DNA of 58,403 bases from Fictibacillus gelatini DSM 15865 (GCF_000430745.1 NZ_AUMP01000029.1:1-58403); one strand, 5' to 3'; positions 11,500 through 20,178 are shown, numbered from the stretch's first letter. The notes: a model not told the origin generated them from the sequence alone. Program-made: numbers and translations.

Positions 11500-11810
11500 A
11501 AATTAAAATGGATGTAAAGCAAGGAAGAGGAGAGTAGACTTTATCGCCTTTCTTGAAAGAGAGAACCATCATTGGCTGAAAGTGGTTTAAGAAAGAATAA
11601 GTCGAAGTGCACCTCGGAGCCCTTTGTCGAAATAGAAGCAGTTGGGTACAGAAGGAAGAGTCAGTCCCCACTTCCCACTTCTAGAATAGACAAAGGCGGA
11701 AACTCCCCGTTACGGAGAAAAGGGAACGGTGGAAATTTGCCGTTAAACAGAGTGGAACCGCGCAACATTAAGCGTCTCTGTGCTAAAACGCACAGGGGCG
11801 CTTTTCTTTA
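11500..11810 (+). promoter_or_regulatory. T-box riboswitch, cysteine specifier
   Basis: tRNA-sensing leader of cysE-cysS, filling most of the 418-bp gap. Stem I carries the AGAGAG and GGCTGAAAG elements around 11557-11583. The specifier is TGC (Cys) at 11608-11610, followed by the usual A. The conserved T-box GAGTGGAACCGCG lies at 11750-11762. Uncharged tRNA-Cys would pair with the specifier and the T-box bulge, stabilise the antiterminator and switch on the operon. Start and end are approximate. Confidence 0.93.
11770..11809 (+). terminator. T-box attenuator terminator
   Basis: A 14-bp stem with two G-U pairs (AAGCGTCTCTGTGC with GCACAGGGGCGCTT) and a TAAAAC loop, followed by TTCTTTAT. It follows the T-box sequence directly and is the off-state structure of the riboswitch. 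Confidence 0.92.
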
Positions 11811-11886
11811 TAGGCAAAGTGCCGCCTGGCCTTGTTTTTTGCTAAAAGCATCTACACAATTAATGATGACAAAATAGGGGGTTAGA

Positions 11887-12540
11887 ATGATGTGGGGGAA
11901 ACTCCGTGAAGATATCCAAGTTGTATTTGAAAAAGATCCTGCAGCGCGCAGCACGCTGGAAGTTGTGCTTACGTACTCTGGTCTTCATGCCATCTGGGCA
12001 CACCGGGTCGCTCATTGGCTTTTTCAAAGAAAGTTTCGGTTCCTTGCCCGGGTTATTTCACAAGTAAGCCGTTTTTTTACCGGAATCGAAATTCATCCCG
12101 GGGCGCAAATTGGCAGGCGGTTTTTTATCGACCATGGAATGGGTGTTGTCATTGGGGAAACATGTATTATCGGGGATGATGTCACCGTTTATCAAGGAGT
12201 TACGCTCGGCGGAACGGGGAAGGAAAAAGGAAAGCGCCACCCGACAATTGAGGATCATGCCCTGATTGCAACTGGGGCAAAGGTGTTAGGATCGATTACA
12301 ATTGGAAAAAATTCAAAGGTAGGGGCAGGATCTGTCGTCCTTCAAAACGTTCCTCCAAATGCCACGGTAGTCGGTATCCCGGGGCGTGTCGTTATTCAGG
12401 ATGGCGTAAAAGTAGGAAAAGAATTGGATCATTGCGACCTGCCGGATCCGGTGGCTGATCGATTTCGCGAGCTTCAAGATGAAATTGAAAAGTTGCGAAC
12501 AGAAATCGAACATTTACAAAAAGGAAGTGGAGTACGATGA
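11887..12540 (+). CDS. cysE: CysE, serine O-acetyltransferase
   Basis: Acetylates L-serine with acetyl-CoA, the first committed step of cysteine synthesis. The 217-residue protein has an N-terminal helical region followed by left-handed beta-helix hexapeptide repeats, with the catalytic segment [12 protein letters not shown] near residue 80 and [16 protein letters not shown]. The AGGGGG SD and double ATG favour 11887. Its stop overlaps cysS (ATGA). T-box control ties its expression to tRNA-Cys charging. Confidence 0.97.
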   Translation: MMWGKLREDIQVVFEKDPAARSTLEVVLTYSGLHAIWAHRVAHWLFQRKFRFLARVISQVSRFFTGIEIHPGAQIGRRFFIDHGMGVVIGETCIIGDDVTVYQGVTLGGTGKEKGKRHPTIEDHALIATGAKVLGSITIGKNSKVGAGSVVLQNVPPNATVVGIPGRVVIQDGVKVGKELDHCDLPDPVADRFRELQDEIEKLRTEIEHLQKGSGVR

Positions 12541-13940
12541 GTATTGTTATTTATAATACGCTGACCCGGGAAAAAGAAACGTTTCAACCGCTGGAAGAAG
12601 GAAAGGTAAAAATTTATGTGTGCGGACCGACCGTTTACAACTATATTCATATTGGCAATGCCAGGCCGGCGATCGTTTTTGATACGGTCAGGCGCTATTT
12701 TGAATATCGCGGGTTTGATGTCCAATTTGTATCCAATTTTACAGATGTCGATGATAAGTTAATAAAAGCTGCAAACGAACTTGGAGAAGATGTTCCAACA
12801 ATTGCTGAACGGTTTATTCATGCTTACCATGAAGATGTGAGCGCGCTTGGGGTACGGAAAGCGGATTGCCATCCACGCGTGACAGAAACGATGCCGGAAA
12901 TCATTGATTTTATTGATCAATTGATTGCTAAGGGCTATGCCTATGAAGCCGAAGGAGACGTTTATTTTAAAACAAGAGCGTTCGAGGACTATGGCAAACT
13001 TTCTCATCAATCCATCAATGACCTTCGCTCAGGCGCCCGCATCGAAATCGGTGAAAAAAAGCACGATCCGCTTGATTTTGCGCTCTGGAAAGCAGCGAAG
13101 AAAGGAGAAATCTCCTGGGAAAGTCCATGGGGGAAAGGGCGGCCAGGCTGGCATATTGAATGCTCGGCAATGGCAAAGAAATTTTTAGGAGATACGATTG
13201 ATATTCACGGCGGCGGCCAGGATTTAGCCTTTCCGCATCATGAAAATGAAATCGCCCAATCCGAATGCTTAAATGAGGCACCGATGGCGAGATATTGGAT
13301 GCATAACGGGTATATTAATATTAATAATGAGAAAATGTCCAAATCACTCGGCAACTTTGTTCTTGTCCACGACATGATTAAAGAGCATGATCCACAGGTT
13401 ATCCGTTTCTTTATGCTTGCCGTTCACTATCGAAACCCGATTAATTTTAGCAATGAACTGTTAGAAAGTGCAAAAACCGGGTTAAATCGTATTCGCACGG
13501 CTTACGAAAATGTGAAGCATCGCCTGTCCATCAGTGCCAACTTGGCGCAAAATGAGGAAAAGTGGACAAAAAAAATCGAAGAACTTCGTCAAGATTTTAT
13601 TCGTGAAATGGACGACGACTTCAATACGGCAAATGCAATTGCTGTTTTGTTTGAAGCAGCGAAGGAAGCGAACCTTTATTTGCAAGAAGAAAACACATCG
13701 ACAACCGTCCTTTCTGCATTTATCGGGTTATTTGAAGAATTAACAGGCGTTCTTGGCTTAACATTAACAAAGGAAGAAGAACTGTTAGATGAGGAGATCG
13801 AGGCATTAATTCAAGAACGAAATGAGGCGCGAAAAGAACGGAACTTTGCCCGGGCGGATGAAATACGCGATGAACTCCGTGCGAAGAATATCATCCTTGA
13901 GGATACACCACAGGGCGTCCGTTGGAAAAGACAATCATGA
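12537..13940 (+). CDS. cysS: Cysteinyl-tRNA synthetase
   Basis: Zinc-dependent class I synthetase charging tRNA-Cys. The 467-residue protein has zinc ligand Cys29 in VCGPTVYN, the HIGH motif as HIGN at about 38-41, the later ligands in HIECSAMA and [10 protein letters not shown], and KMSKS as EKMSKSLGN near 266. It overlaps cysE by 4 bp and mrnC by 4 bp. Pairing with cysE under one cysteine T-box couples synthesis of the amino acid with its use. Confidence 0.98.
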   Translation: MSIVIYNTLTREKETFQPLEEGKVKIYVCGPTVYNYIHIGNARPAIVFDTVRRYFEYRGFDVQFVSNFTDVDDKLIKAANELGEDVPTIAERFIHAYHEDVSALGVRKADCHPRVTETMPEIIDFIDQLIAKGYAYEAEGDVYFKTRAFEDYGKLSHQSINDLRSGARIEIGEKKHDPLDFALWKAAKKGEISWESPWGKGRPGWHIECSAMAKKFLGDTIDIHGGGQDLAFPHHENEIAQSECLNEAPMARYWMHNGYININNEKMSKSLGNFVLVHDMIKEHDPQVIRFFMLAVHYRNPINFSNELLESAKTGLNRIRTAYENVKHRLSISANLAQNEEKWTKKIEELRQDFIREMDDDFNTANAIAVLFEAAKEANLYLQEENTSTTVLSAFIGLFEELTGVLGLTLTKEEELLDEEIEALIQERNEARKERNFARADEIRDELRAKNIILEDTPQGVRWKRQS

Positions 13941-14347
13941 AATTAGCGGATATTAAACAATTAAATGGTGTGACATTGGCTTATATGGGTGATGCCGTTC
14001 TTGAATCATTCGTTCGGCATCACCTGATACATGCTGGACAAGTCAAGCCAAATAAGCTGCATCAATTGGCAACGAACTATGTTTCAGCAAAAGCCCAGGC
14101 GAAAGTCGTGACGCAATTACTTGCCGAAAATTATTTTACCGAGGAAGAGGCAGGCATTATTATGCGCGGAAGAAACGCGAAACAAGGAACCGTCCCTAAA
14201 AATACGGACATTCAAACCTATCGTTATGGGACAGGCTATGAAGCTTTATTGGGCTATCATTTTTTATTGGAAAATAACGAACGGTTAACGGAAATTTTAC
14301 AAAAAACGTGTCAAATCATTGAAGAAGAGGGGAGTGAATCAACATGA
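13937..14347 (+). CDS. mrnC: Mini-III ribonuclease (23S rRNA maturation)
   Basis: RNase III-like enzyme without a dsRNA-binding domain that trims 23S rRNA ends in B. subtilis. The protein shows the catalytic YMGDAVLE segment and [16 protein letters not shown] choose ATG 13937 ([11 protein letters not shown], 136 residues), inside the cysS stop as ATGA, rather than the TTG at 13922, because of coupling and a GGAAAAG SD 6 bp upstream. It overlaps rlmB by 4 bp. Confidence 0.95.
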   Translation: MKLADIKQLNGVTLAYMGDAVLESFVRHHLIHAGQVKPNKLHQLATNYVSAKAQAKVVTQLLAENYFTEEEAGIIMRGRNAKQGTVPKNTDIQTYRYGTGYEALLGYHFLLENNERLTEILQKTCQIIEEEGSEST

Positions 14348-15090
14348 GCCACGAATGGGTAGCAGGAAGAAATCCCGTTTTAGAAGTGCTTCGTTCAGGA
14401 CGGGATATTAATAAAATCATGATCGGCGAAGGCTCCCAAAAAGGGCCGATTCATCAGGTAATCAAGCTTGCAAAGGAGAAAAATGTACTCGTTCAGCACG
14501 TGCCGAAGCAAAAGCTTGACCAATTAAGCGACGGGGCCAATCATCAAGGGGTTATGGCGTTTGTCGCTTCTTATGAATATGCCGATATGGAAGATCTGTT
14601 TAAAAAGGCGGAAGAAAGAGGCGAAGAACCGTTTTTTATTTTACTTGATGAAATCGAGGATCCTCATAATCTTGGCTCCATTTTGCGGACGGCAGATGCA
14701 GTCGGTGCCCACGGTATTATTATTCCAAAAAGGCGGGCAGTCGGATTAACGGCAGCCGTTGCCAAAGCTTCAACAGGTGCAATCGAATACGTCCCGGTTG
14801 TTCGTGTCACCAATATGGTGCAAACGATGAAAGAATTAAAAGAACGCGGACTCTGGTTCGTTGGAGCGGATATGAAAGGTAAAGAAGATTATCGTGAAGC
14901 GAATTTTAACATGCCGCTCGGTCTTGTTATCGGCAGTGAAGGAAAGGGCATCGGACGGCTAGTAAAAGATACGTGTGACTTTCTTATCCGTCTTCCGATG
15001 AGGGGGAAGGTTACTTCTTTAAACGCTTCTGTAGCAGCAGGTTTATTGCTGTATGAAGTGTATCGAAAACGTCATCCGCTATCATCATGA
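14344..15090 (+). CDS. rlmB: RlmB-type 23S rRNA 2'-O-methyltransferase (SpoU/TrmH family)
   Basis: SPOUT-fold methyltransferase expected to methylate a ribose in 23S rRNA (G2251 in E. coli); the exact target here is inferred. The 248 residues have an N-terminal substrate-binding domain and the SpoU motifs [27 protein letters not shown] and [15 protein letters not shown]. The AGAGGGGAG SD precedes ATG 14344. Start and stop overlap mrnC and rae1 as ATGA, so all three should be co-translated. Confidence 0.95.
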   Translation: MSHEWVAGRNPVLEVLRSGRDINKIMIGEGSQKGPIHQVIKLAKEKNVLVQHVPKQKLDQLSDGANHQGVMAFVASYEYADMEDLFKKAEERGEEPFFILLDEIEDPHNLGSILRTADAVGAHGIIIPKRRAVGLTAAVAKASTGAIEYVPVVRVTNMVQTMKELKERGLWFVGADMKGKEDYREANFNMPLGLVIGSEGKGIGRLVKDTCDFLIRLPMRGKVTSLNASVAAGLLLYEVYRKRHPLSS

Positions 15091-15599
15091 ACACTGTTTT
15101 AATTGTTGATGGTTATAACGTAATTGGAGCCTGGGAAGAACTCAGACACTTAAAAGAAATTGATTTTGCAAAAGCGAGAGATGTATTAATAGACAAAATG
15201 GCGGAATACCAGGCATATACTGGATATCGTGTCATTGTCGTATTTGATGCGCACATGATGCCGGGAATAGAAAAAAAGTCAAAAGACTACCGCGTTGAAG
15301 TTATTTTTACGAGGGAGAATGAAACGGCGGATGAACGGATTGAAAAATTAACGCTGGAGCTGAAAAATATCAATACCCGGATTTATGTCGCAACCTCAGA
15401 CTATGCCGAGCAAAGAGCAATCTTTGGAAGCGGAGCCCTCAGAAAGTCGTCACGGGAATTGAAAACGGAAGTAAACCAGGTTGAAAAAAAGATTCAAGTG
15501 AAAGTAAAGGACACAAAAAAGAAAAAAAGCCTTGCTTCCATACCGATCCCGGACGAGCTTGTGGAAATATTCGAAAAATGGAGAAGAGGGAAAACATAA
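15087..15599 (+). CDS. rae1: Rae1/YacP, ribosome-associated A-site mRNA endonuclease
   Basis: NYN/PIN-domain protein; the B. subtilis homologue YacP (Rae1) cleaves mRNA in the ribosomal A site. The 170 residues open with the nuclease strand LIVDGYNVIGAW, with further acidic residues in VIVVFDAH and VATSDYAEQ, and end in a basic tail. It overlaps rlmB by 4 bp. A promoter for sigH follows 7 bp after the stop. Confidence 0.92.
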   Translation: MNTVLIVDGYNVIGAWEELRHLKEIDFAKARDVLIDKMAEYQAYTGYRVIVVFDAHMMPGIEKKSKDYRVEVIFTRENETADERIEKLTLELKNINTRIYVATSDYAEQRAIFGSGALRKSSRELKTEVNQVEKKIQVKVKDTKKKKSLASIPIPDELVEIFEKWRRGKT

Positions 15600-15605
15600 G
15601 AAATG

Positions 15606-15635
15606 TTGACGCATTTTTAAAGCTTGCTGTATAAT
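15606..15635 (+). promoter_or_regulatory. SigA promoter of sigH
   Basis: TTGACG and a perfect TATAAT are separated by 18 bp between rae1 and sigH. In B. subtilis sigH is transcribed by SigA and repressed by AbrB; an AbrB site cannot be recognised by eye. Confidence 0.8.
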
Positions 15636-15677
15636 ATTACTATATGTGTTGGTTTTCATTAGGTCGGGGGGATTGTC

Positions 15678-16328
15678 GTGAGCATTAACCTCAAAGAAAT
15701 GACTGTTCTTAAGTATGAACAACTTGATGATGAGAATTTAGTAGAACACGTCCATGATGGCGACAGTGCCGCGCTTGAATTTTTAATTAATAAATATAAG
15801 AATTTCGTGCGTGCCAAAGCAAGATCCTATTTTTTGATTGGTGCTGATCGAGAAGACATCATTCAAGAAGGAATGATTGGCCTATATAAAGCTATTCGCG
15901 ACTTTAAAGAAGACAAGCTATCTTCTTTTAAAGCATTTGCTGAACTTTGCATAACAAGGCAAATGATTACAGCGATTAAGACAGCAACAAGACAGAAGCA
16001 TATACCGCTAAACTCTTATGTTTCTTTGGACAAGCCAATTTACGATGAAGAATCTGATCGTACGCTTTTAGATGTCATTTCAGGAACAAAAGTCACAGAT
16101 CCCGAAGAACTAATTATTAACCAGGAAGAATTTGACGATATTGAAGTCAAAATGGGTGAAATCCTAAGCGACCTTGAACGGAAAGTGTTGATGCTTTATT
16201 TGGACGGACGGTCTTATCAGGAGATTTCTGTAGATTTGGATAGGCATGTTAAGTCCATTGACAACGCCCTTCAACGGGTGAAACGGAAATTAGAAAAATA
16301 TTTAGAGCTGCGTGAAGTAAGCCTATAG
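15678..16328 (+). CDS. sigH: SigH, RNA polymerase sigma factor for the onset of sporulation
   Basis: Sigma factor (Spo0H) directing transition-phase and early sporulation genes. The 216-residue protein has region 2 with ADREDIIQEGMIGLYKAI and a region 4 helix-turn-helix (DGRSYQEISVDLDRHVKSID). The start is GTG 15678, 6 bp after a GGGGGGA SD; the first ~15 residues differ from B. subtilis, as is usual. It has its own promoter and terminator. Confidence 0.97.
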   Translation: MSINLKEMTVLKYEQLDDENLVEHVHDGDSAALEFLINKYKNFVRAKARSYFLIGADREDIIQEGMIGLYKAIRDFKEDKLSSFKAFAELCITRQMITAIKTATRQKHIPLNSYVSLDKPIYDEESDRTLLDVISGTKVTDPEELIINQEEFDDIEVKMGEILSDLERKVLMLYLDGRSYQEISVDLDRHVKSIDNALQRVKRKLEKYLELREVSL

Positions 16329-16356
16329 AAAGAGCAGGGTAATCCTGCTCTTTTTC
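16329..16356 (+). terminator. Terminator of sigH
   Basis: A perfect 10-bp stem, AAAGAGCAGG with CCTGCTCTTT, and a GTAAT loop, running into a T stretch right after the sigH stop. Confidence 0.92.
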
Positions 16357-16371
16357 ACACTCTAGCCTTTA

Positions 16372-16398
16372 TTGACAAGCTATTTGGCCTGTGATAAT
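16372..16398 (+). promoter_or_regulatory. Promoter for rpmG-secE-nusG
   Basis: A perfect TTGACA lies 15 bp before GATAAT, which is preceded by TGT, an extended -10. Reading the -10 as TAATGT instead gives 17-bp spacing. Either way it fits transcription of rpmG onwards. Confidence 0.55.
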
Positions 16399-16459
16399 GT
16401 GGTAAAAGTAGCACTATATCGTTAATAAGTGGGTTTTTTAAACACGGAAGGTGTTATAC

Positions 16460-16609
16460 ATGCGTAAAAAAGTCATTTTAGCCTGCAGTATTTGTCATGG
16501 TCGTAATTATACTACAATGAAAAATCAGACAGCGAATCCCGAACGAATCGAGGTTAAAAAGTTTTGTAAGCTTTGTAATGCACATACTACCCACAAAGAA
16601 ACGAAGTAA
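16460..16609 (+). CDS. rpmG: 50S ribosomal protein L33 (zinc-binding form)
   Basis: Small 50S protein near the E site. The 49-residue product keeps both CxxC pairs (Cys9/Cys12 and Cys36/Cys39), so it is the zinc-containing C+ form that Zur regulons often replace under zinc starvation. The SD GGAAGGTG lies 6 bp before the ATG. Its place between sigH and secE matches rpmGB of B. subtilis. Confidence 0.95.
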   Translation: MRKKVILACSICHGRNYTTMKNQTANPERIEVKKFCKLCNAHTTHKETK

Positions 16610-16678
16610 CCCTATTAATTCATCGATCGATGCATCGAAAGTTTGTATACATTGACAAAAAGGAATGGGGGTAAAAGA

Positions 16679-16885
16679 ATGGCAGACATTGCTGAAAAAA
16701 CAAAAAAGTCGCCTGCGAAATTTTTGTCTGATGTGGGTAAAGAAATGAAAAAGGTCTCCTGGCCAACGCGTCATGAACTGTTTCGCTATACGGCTGTTAC
16801 GATAGGGACAGTATTTTTCATGGCCGTATTTTTTTGGCTGGTTGATCTTGGGATCTCAAAACTCATTGAATTAATCCTGGGATAA
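16679..16885 (+). CDS. secE: SecE, preprotein translocase subunit
   Basis: Essential single-span subunit that clamps SecY in the SecYEG channel. Start is ATG 16679 (MADIAEK, 68 residues), preceded by GGAATGGGGG; upstream in-frame TTG codons lack an SD. The conserved amphipathic segment VGKEMKKVSWPTRHEL precedes one transmembrane helix (about 40-62). Its partner secY lies at 42881. Confidence 0.96.
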   Translation: MADIAEKTKKSPAKFLSDVGKEMKKVSWPTRHELFRYTAVTIGTVFFMAVFFWLVDLGISKLIELILG

Positions 16886-16947
16886 ATGATGTATAAGATA
16901 TTAGTTTTCCTGGATAAAATGCTAGAGTATATCCGTTTAGGAGGGAA

Positions 16948-16965
16948 AGGACGTTCACAAGTCCT
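16948..16965 (+). other. Hairpin between the nusG Shine-Dalgarno and start codon
   Basis: AGGAC and GTCCT pair around an 8-base loop. The only good SD (GGAGGG, 16940-16945) ends 29 bases before the nusG ATG; folding out the 18-base hairpin brings that to about 11. Confidence 0.5.
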
Positions 16966-16974
16966 AAAGTAACT

Positions 16975-17508
16975 ATGGAAAAGAACTGGTATGTTGTTCA
17001 TACGTATTCAGGGTATGAAAACAAAGTGAAAACAAACCTGGAAAAACGTGTCGAGTCAATGGGGATGTCGGATAAAATCTTCCGTGTGCTCGTTCCTGTA
17101 GAGGAAGCGACGGAAGAAAAAAACGGCAAAACAAAAACGACAATGAAAAAAGTATTCCCTGGGTATGTGCTAACAGAAATGATTATGACGGACGATTCAT
17201 GGTATGTGGTGCGCAATACCCCGGGTGTTACAGGATTTGTCGGCTCGGCTGGAGCCGGTTCAAAGCCGACACCGCTCCTGCCTGAAGAAGTGAATCATAT
17301 TCTAAAAGGTATGGGGATGGAAGAGCCTCGCATCGAGGTTGATTTTGAAATTAAGGAAGCGGTGAAAGTAAAAGAAGGGCCGTTTGCTGATTTCGTTGGA
17401 ACGATTGAAGAAATTGACCCTACCAAACGCAAGTTGAAAGTCCATGTGAATATGTTTGGTCGTGAAACCCCTGTTGAACTGGATTTCAACCAGGTGGTAA
17501 AGATCTAA
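16975..17508 (+). CDS. nusG: NusG, transcription elongation and pausing factor
   Basis: Binds the RNA polymerase clamp; in Bacillus it promotes sequence-specific pausing. The 177 residues hold the NGN domain (KNWYVVHTYSGYENKV, then WYVVRNTPGVTGFVG) and a C-terminal KOW domain starting near VKVKEGPFADFVGTIEEID. ATG 16975 is fixed by homology; no start codon lies between the remote SD and this ATG. It completes the rpmG-secE-nusG set. Confidence 0.97.
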   Translation: MEKNWYVVHTYSGYENKVKTNLEKRVESMGMSDKIFRVLVPVEEATEEKNGKTKTTMKKVFPGYVLTEMIMTDDSWYVVRNTPGVTGFVGSAGAGSKPTPLLPEEVNHILKGMGMEEPRIEVDFEIKEAVKVKEGPFADFVGTIEEIDPTKRKLKVHVNMFGRETPVELDFNQVVKI

Positions 17509-17519
17509 TTGAAAAAGAC

Positions 17520-17548
17520 TTGAAATAGTCTTTGAAAAATGTTAGACT
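17520..17548 (+). promoter_or_regulatory. Candidate promoter of rplK-rplA
   Basis: TTGAAA and TAGACT are separated by 17 bp, 116 bp before the rplK start. The -35 overlaps the loop of a short AAAGACT/AGTCTTT inverted repeat (17514-17533). Confidence 0.5.
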
Positions 17549-17610
17549 TTATTTTGTTTGGTATTTTTAAAAACAAAGCCTTTCTCTTGTTAAAGAGAAT
17601 GCATATTTGA

Positions 17611-17637
17611 GTGGGAGGGTGTAAACCCATATACCAC
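17611..17637 (+). promoter_or_regulatory. L1-binding mRNA leader 1, upstream of rplK
   Basis: GTGGGAGG (17611-17618) and ATACCAC (17631-17637) reproduce the two strands of the 23S rRNA L1-stalk helix, which carry GUGGGAGG and AUACCAC. GTGG pairs with CCAC, and an inner GGGT/ACCC stem is capped by GTAA. The element ends 12 bases before the rplK SD. L1 bound here should repress translation of rplK-rplA. Confidence 0.72.
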
Positions 17638-17663
17638 ATCACGGACTTAAGGAGGTGTGTCGC

Positions 17664-18089
17664 GTGGCTAAAAAGGTTATTAAAATGGTAAAATTGCAAA
17701 TCCCTGCTGGAAAAGCTAACCCGGCTCCACCAGTTGGACCTGCATTAGGGCAAGCTGGTGTTAATATCATGGGATTCTGTAAAGAGTTTAACGCTCGAAC
17801 TGCTGATCAAGCTGGTTTAATTATTCCGGTTGAAATCACGGTTTTTGAAGACCGTTCATTTACATTTATTACGAAAACTCCTCCAGCTGCTGTTCTTCTT
17901 AAGAAAGCTGCGGGAATCGAGTCTGGTTCTGGTGAACCGAACCGTACAAAAGTTGCGACTGTAAAGCGTGATAAAGTTCGCGAAATTGCAGAAACAAAAA
18001 TGCCTGACCTGAACGCTGCCAGCGTCGAAGCTGCGATGCGCATGGTTGAAGGTACAGCGCGTAGCATGGGTATTGTTATTGAAGACTAA
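17664..18089 (+). CDS. rplK: 50S ribosomal protein L11
   Basis: Binds the GTPase-associated centre of 23S rRNA with L10/L12 and takes part in stringent-response sensing. Start is GTG 17664 (MAKKVIK, 141 residues), 8 bases after AAGGAGGTG. The proline-rich linker region [17 protein letters not shown] and the C-terminal rRNA-binding domain ending MGIVIED are intact. An L1-stalk-like leader precedes it. Confidence 0.97.
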   Translation: MAKKVIKMVKLQIPAGKANPAPPVGPALGQAGVNIMGFCKEFNARTADQAGLIIPVEITVFEDRSFTFITKTPPAAVLLKKAAGIESGSGEPNRTKVATVKRDKVREIAETKMPDLNAASVEAAMRMVEGTARSMGIVIED

Positions 18090-18104
18090 TCTCATGGATT
18101 CTAA

Positions 18105-18155
18105 GGGGGTTGCGAGCAAAGGATTACATCCTGCCGATATCGGTTCGCAACCTTT
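18105..18155 (+). other. Long stem-loop between rplK and rplA
   Basis: GGTTGCGA (18108-18115) pairs perfectly with TCGCAACC (18145-18152), with extra G-U closing pairs. Inside sits a small hairpin GGAT/ATCC. The stem is followed by TTTATTG, too short for a clear terminator. It could be a partial attenuator or a processing or stability element. Confidence 0.5.
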
Positions 18156-18231
18156 ATTGCTGAATAAATGTGCCTCTTTGTGGCCGTTTATTGGTTAGAT
18201 GGAGAGAAGCAAAAGCCTTTTCTCCATACAA

Positions 18232-18258
18232 GTGGGAGGAATATCCGCTATACCACAT
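18232..18258 (+). promoter_or_regulatory. L1-binding mRNA leader 2, upstream of rplA
   Basis: A second copy of the rRNA-like element: GTGGGAGG (18232-18239) and ATACCAC (18250-18256), with a short inner GGA/TCC stem. It ends a few bases before the rplA SD (GGGAGGA, 18261-18267), ideal for L1 to block its own initiation. Confidence 0.7.
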
Positions 18259-18276
18259 AAGGGAGGAAATTTTAAA

Positions 18277-18978
18277 ATGGCTAAAAAAAGCAAAAAGTAC
18301 TTGGAGGCGGCAAAATTAGTCGACCGCCAAAAAGCATATGATCCAGCCGAGGCGATTGAGCTTGTTAAGAAAACGGCAACAGCGAAATTTGATGAGTCTG
18401 TTGAAGTAGCTGTTCGTCTTGGGGTTGACCCTAAAAAAGCAGATCAACAAGTGCGTGGTGCTGTTGTTCTTCCGCACGGAACTGGTAAAACACAACGCGT
18501 GCTAGTATTTGCGAAAGGTGAAAAAGCGAAAGAAGCTGAAGCTGCAGGGGCAGACTTCGTTGGAGATACAGATTACATTAACAAAATCCAACAAGGATGG
18601 TTCGACTTTGATGTCATCGTTGCAACGCCTGATATGATGGCTGAAGTTGGTAAGCTTGGCCGTGTTTTAGGACCAAAAGGCTTAATGCCAAACCCTAAAA
18701 CAGGCACTGTAACGTTCGAAGTTGAAAAAGCAGTTAAAGATATTAAAGCAGGTAAAGTAGAATACCGTGTAGACAGAGACAGTAACGTACATGTTCCAAT
18801 CGGTAAAGTATCTTTCGATAACGAAAAGCTTGCTGAAAACTTAGCGACGATCGTTGAAACATTGCTTAAAGTAAAACCGGCAGCTGCGAAAGGAACGTAC
18901 ATTAAAAACGTTGCGATTTCTTCTACGATGGGACCTGGAATTAAAGTTAACCCTTCTAACTTTGCATTAAAACGATAG
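18277..18978 (+). CDS. rplA: 50S ribosomal protein L1
   Basis: Forms the mobile L1 stalk next to the E site and moves deacylated tRNA out. In many bacteria free L1 represses its own mRNA. Start ATG 18277 ([14 protein letters not shown], 233 residues) follows GGGAGGA by 9 bases; the in-frame extension upstream is not conserved. The family segment [14 protein letters not shown] is present. L1-stalk-like RNA elements precede both rplK and rplA. Confidence 0.97.
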   Translation: MAKKSKKYLEAAKLVDRQKAYDPAEAIELVKKTATAKFDESVEVAVRLGVDPKKADQQVRGAVVLPHGTGKTQRVLVFAKGEKAKEAEAAGADFVGDTDYINKIQQGWFDFDVIVATPDMMAEVGKLGRVLGPKGLMPNPKTGTVTFEVEKAVKDIKAGKVEYRVDRDSNVHVPIGKVSFDNEKLAENLATIVETLLKVKPAAAKGTYIKNVAISSTMGPGIKVNPSNFALKR

Positions 18979-19007
18979 TTGACTTCCATCATCAAACCTG
19001 TTATAGT
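18979..19007 (+). promoter_or_regulatory. SigA promoter of rplJ-rplL
   Basis: TTGACT and TATAGT are spaced 17 bp, starting at the last base of the rplA stop. Transcription would begin near 19014 and include the whole L10 leader. Confidence 0.75.
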
Positions 19008-19014
19008 AGATGAT

Positions 19015-19170
19015 GTTGTGAATTAAATAGATTCTCATACCGTAGACTCAGGGGCGAAATTCGCTTAATTATCCTGCCGAGGTGTGTAGCACGGAAACGA
19101 TCATTCTATACTGATCTATGTTCTGAAACTACGCCTTCATGTCTATCATGAAGGCTTTTCTTATAGCTAC
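19015..19170 (+). promoter_or_regulatory. L10 leader (autoregulation by L10(L12)4)
   Basis: The leader upstream of rplJ has the position and layout of the known Firmicutes L10 leader. L10-L12 complex bound to its 5' part favours premature termination at the hairpin at 19133-19162. The exact kink-turn pairing was not verified base by base; the call rests on context plus the attenuator. Confidence 0.8.
19133..19162 (+). terminator. Attenuator terminator of the L10 leader
   Basis: A perfect 9-bp stem, GCCTTCATG with CATGAAGGC, and a TCTAT loop, followed by TTTTCTT, 47 bases before rplJ. Confidence 0.9.
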
Positions 19171-19208
19171 GGTATGATTTTTCACTAATTTTTACAGGAG
19201 GTGTAAGG

Positions 19209-19709
19209 ATGAGCAGCATTCTTGAATCAAAAAAGCAATTGGTGCAGACGATTACTGAGCAAATGCGCGAAAGCCAATCAACGATTCTTGTTGATTACCG
19301 CGGATTAAACGTTGCCGAAGTAACAGAACTTCGTAAGCAACTTCGCGAAGCTGGTGTGGAATTCAAAGTTTACAAAAATACGATGACTCGCCGTGCGGCA
19401 GATGAGCTTGGTCTATCTGAGCTTAACGAACATCTTGTTGGGCCTACTGCGATTGCATTCAGTAAAGAAGATGTAGTAGCTCCGGCAAAAATCCTTAACG
19501 ATTTTGCGAAAAAACACGAGGCTTTAGAACTTAAAGCTGGTGTAATTGAAGGCCGTATTGCGACAACTGCAGAAGTGAAAGCTCTTGCTGAACTTCCATC
19601 CCGCGAAGGACTTCTTTCTATGGTACTCAGCGTGCTTCAAGCGCCTATCCGCAACTTTGCGTTGGTTACTAAAGCCGTTGCTGAACAAAAAGAAAACACA
19701 AGTGCGTAA
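19209..19709 (+). CDS. rplJ: 50S ribosomal protein L10
   Basis: Base of the L10-(L12)4 stalk that recruits translational GTPases; also the autoregulator of its own leader. The 166 residues have the N-terminal rRNA-binding domain ([20 protein letters not shown]) and a C-terminal helix for L12 dimers. ATG follows AGGAGGTG. It sits 53 bp before rplL. Confidence 0.97.
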   Translation: MSSILESKKQLVQTITEQMRESQSTILVDYRGLNVAEVTELRKQLREAGVEFKVYKNTMTRRAADELGLSELNEHLVGPTAIAFSKEDVVAPAKILNDFAKKHEALELKAGVIEGRIATTAEVKALAELPSREGLLSMVLSVLQAPIRNFALVTKAVAEQKENTSA

Positions 19710-19762
19710 CCTTTTAAGCAACCATTTATTAATTTTTAATTATACTTGAGGAGGAAAACAAA

Positions 19763-20128
19763 ATGTCAAAAGAGCAAATCATTGAAAGCTTAAAAACAAT
19801 GACAGTTTTAGAATTAAACGATCTTGTAAAAGCAATTGAAGAAGAATTTGGTGTAACTGCTGCTGCTCCTGTAGCTGTAGCTGGTGGTGCTGCTGGTGGA
19901 GAAGCTGCTGCAGAAAAAACTGAATTCGATGTAATTCTTGCAAACGGTGGAGCTTCTAAGATCAAAGTTATTAAAGTAGTTCGTGAACTAACTGGTCTAG
20001 GACTAAAAGAAGCGAAAGAATTAGTAGACGGTGCTCCTAATCCTGTTAAGGAAGGCGTATCTAAAGAAGAAGCTGAAGAAATCAAAGCGAAACTTGAAGA
20101 AGTTGGAGCTTCTGTAGAAGTAAAATAA
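19763..20128 (+). CDS. rplL: 50S ribosomal protein L7/L12
   Basis: Multicopy stalk protein that contacts EF-Tu, EF-G, IF2 and RF3. The 121 residues show the N-terminal dimerisation helix, an Ala/Gly-rich hinge (about 32-50) and the C-terminal domain with the conserved [11 protein letters not shown] helix. The SD GAGGAGG is strong. A terminator follows. Confidence 0.97.
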   Translation: MSKEQIIESLKTMTVLELNDLVKAIEEEFGVTAAAPVAVAGGAAGGEAAAEKTEFDVILANGGASKIKVIKVVRELTGLGLKEAKELVDGAPNPVKEGVSKEEAEEIKAKLEEVGASVEVK

Positions 20129-20142
20129 TGCATGCTAATCGA

Positions 20143-20178
20143 AAAGATTCGCCTATTACGAGGCGAATCTTTTTATTT
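20143..20178 (+). terminator. Terminator of rplJ-rplL
   Basis: A perfect 12-bp stem, AAAGATTCGCCT with AGGCGAATCTTT, and an ATTACG loop, followed by TTATTTT. Confidence 0.92.

Noticed and set aside
11572-11877. Open reading frame across the region before cysE
   Set aside because: It lies wholly within the T-box leader and its attenuator; no SD and no family resemblance.
17514-17533. AAAGACT/AGTCTTT inverted repeat after nusG as a terminator
   Set aside because: Short AU-rich stem followed by GAAAAATG rather than a T-run, and it overlaps the likely rplK -35.
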